DNA of 6,253 nucleotides from contig FR892217.1 of the NCBI GenBank assembly GCA_000433115.1, forward strand, positions 9,868-16,120. The letters are read 5' to 3'. This document shows, in pieces, positions 5,348 to 6,253 of the stretch (positions within the stretch are counted from its first letter, which is position 1; each line of letters opens with the position of its first letter). The translations under genes and the position numbers were made by a program. The DNA comes from Ruminococcus sp. CAG:382. GTDB lineage: Bacteria > Bacillota > Clostridia > Oscillospirales > CAG-382. The notes under the pieces were generated by a model. It saw only the letters and a program-made list of their open reading frames with translations. It was not told the DNA's origin and did not search any database.

Positions 5348-6253
5348 TCATTCTCCCGAATCGTCCTGACTGTATTCCGGCTCGGAAACGCCGTCCGTGC
5401 CGTAGTCGGAGTGATTTTTAAGGCTCGGTATACCGCCGTATTCCGACAGCATGACCTTGCACATCGGCACACCGTCGCCGTCGCTTCCCTTTGTGACCGT
5501 GATGCCGCTCATGTATTTTTGCAGAAATTCGACAGGAAACCAGTATTCGTTGCCCGTCCTGACAACAGGTGCCGAAAGGCTTGCCGGAATGCCGTTGACC
5601 GTGATGCACGTTGAAAACGCCGTGAAACAGGCGACATCGCCCGAATCGCGGAAAACGACCGTCAGGCCCGACGTATCGCCCACCATACCGATCTCGCCGA
5701 GAGACGAAAGCGCGGTATATGATATGTAAAGCGAACCGTCGATATTCGCGTCGGAGGCGGGGCATTCCGCCAGCTTCTTTTCCTTTTCTTTTTTGCTTTC
5801 GGGGTTTTTTTTCGGGCTGTATACCGCAACGTAATATATATCGGTGCGTGACACTCTGTTGAAATTCACCCACATCAAAGTCGCCGTCACGAGACTAATG
5901 ACCGTATAACACGTCAAGAATACTAAAAGCACCGCGCCGAGGCGTTTCAGCATCCTTTTGCGTGCTTCTTCCATCGCCCTGCGCCTTGCTTCAAGCTTTG
6001 CCTTCTGTTCGGGGGTGAGGGGACGTTTTACCTTCTTTACGGGCTGTTTTGCAGTCGGACGCGCCGTCCGCACCGCACCGTTGCCCGGCGGACGCTTTGA
6101 CGGCTGTGCCCCGCGTTGTTCCGCGCCTGCAGGCGGACGTACCTTTTTATGCTCCTGCGCGGACTGCTTCGCCTGAGGCGGACGCTTTGCCTGAGCCTGC
6201 ACTTTCGCCTGCACCGCATTTTTTTTCTGCGGGGGAAAAGCGCCGGGGCGCTT
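5348..6253 (-). CDS. Membrane-anchored protein with stalk-like outer domain, N-terminus missing
   Basis: The frame is open to the window edge, so the true start lies outside; the 301 visible residues end at TGA. GTG at 6214 is a possible but unconvincing start, because the same Lys/Pro/Gln/Ala-rich composition continues upstream of it. Residues 1-75 of the visible part are low-complexity and basic, with repeated KRPP and QAK motifs. A charged helix, rich in Arg/Glu/Ala, leads into one membrane segment (about 105-128, LGAVLLVFLTCYTVISLV). Positive charges on the N-terminal side predict a cytoplasmic tail and outer C-terminus. After a Lys/Glu-rich stretch, the outer domain has SLYISYTALSSLGEIG, then ITVNGIPASLSAPVV and GNEYWFPVEFLQKYM, resembling the copper-amine-oxidase N-terminal (stalk) domain of Firmicutes wall proteins. 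The tail is acidic. Function is unknown; a cell-envelope role is likely. It lies one base from mntP. Confidence 0.75.
   Translation of the reverse strand, partial: KRPGAFPPQKKNAVQAKVQAQAKRPPQAKQSAQEHKKVRPPAGAEQRGAQPSKRPPGNGAVRTARPTAKQPVKKVKRPLTPEQKAKLEARRRAMEEARKRMLKRLGAVLLVFLTCYTVISLVTATLMWVNFNRVSRTDIYYVAVYSPKKNPESKKEKEKKLAECPASDANIDGSLYISYTALSSLGEIGMVGDTSGLTVVFRDSGDVACFTAFSTCITVNGIPASLSAPVVRTGNEYWFPVEFLQKYMSGITVTKGSDGDGVPMCKVMLSEYGGIPSLKNHSDYGTDGVSEPEYSQDDSGE

Noticed and set aside
5418..5873. Possible -1 programmed frameshift at an A8 run (5805-5812) giving a 130-residue alternative C-terminus in the stalk-domain gene
   Set aside because: The slippery run and a long -1 frame exist, but the zero frame encodes the coherent outer domain, the -1 product looks like an Arg-rich shadow, and no stimulatory stem is obvious downstream.

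Overview
All nine genes lie on the minus strand, so transcription runs from high to low coordinates. The order ylxM-ffh-rpsP-khpA-rimM-trmD is the classic Firmicutes arrangement of signal recognition particle and 30S/tRNA maturation genes. Protein sequences, consensus SigA-type promoters and strong purine-rich Shine-Dalgarno (SD) sites on several genes suggest a Clostridia-like Firmicute, possibly of the Ruminococcus/Oscillospira type. That assignment is an inference, because no rRNA or other strong marker is present. I see no mobile element, tRNA, CRISPR array or sign of horizontal transfer.

In transcription order, the window opens with an incomplete gene (6253 to 5348). It encodes a membrane-anchored protein with a long basic, Lys/Pro/Gln/Ala-rich cytoplasmic tail, one membrane segment, and an outer domain resembling the copper-amine-oxidase-N 'stalk' fold. 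One base later comes mntP, a Mn2+ efflux pump. After a 156-base gap with its own promoter comes an XRE-family regulator (4611 to 3700). It joins a helix-turn-helix to six repeats of 26-28 residues beginning Leu-Pro-Phe/Tyr. Its -35 box lies inside a perfect palindrome, which suggests autoregulation. A strong rho-independent terminator closes this unit.

A second unit starts at a perfect consensus promoter (TTGACA, 17 bases, TATAAT) at 3578-3550. Its leader carries at least three inverted repeats, followed by ylxM, ffh, rpsP, khpA, rimM and trmD. The genes are packed tightly: ylxM and ffh are 3 bases apart, rimM and trmD share ATGA, and the gene after trmD starts inside the trmD stop region. 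Only the ffh-rpsP gap (71 bases) leaves room for a further promoter. The unit couples membrane targeting of nascent proteins (YlxM, Ffh) with 30S assembly (bS16, RimM, KhpA) and tRNA m1G37 methylation (TrmD). The last gene runs off the left edge and is not recognisably rplS, the usual next gene.

Most of the window is ordinary housekeeping DNA. The points that deserve a second look are the repeat-bearing XRE regulator and its operator, the structured leader of the SRP operon, and the Asp-to-Glu change at the TrmD catalytic position.
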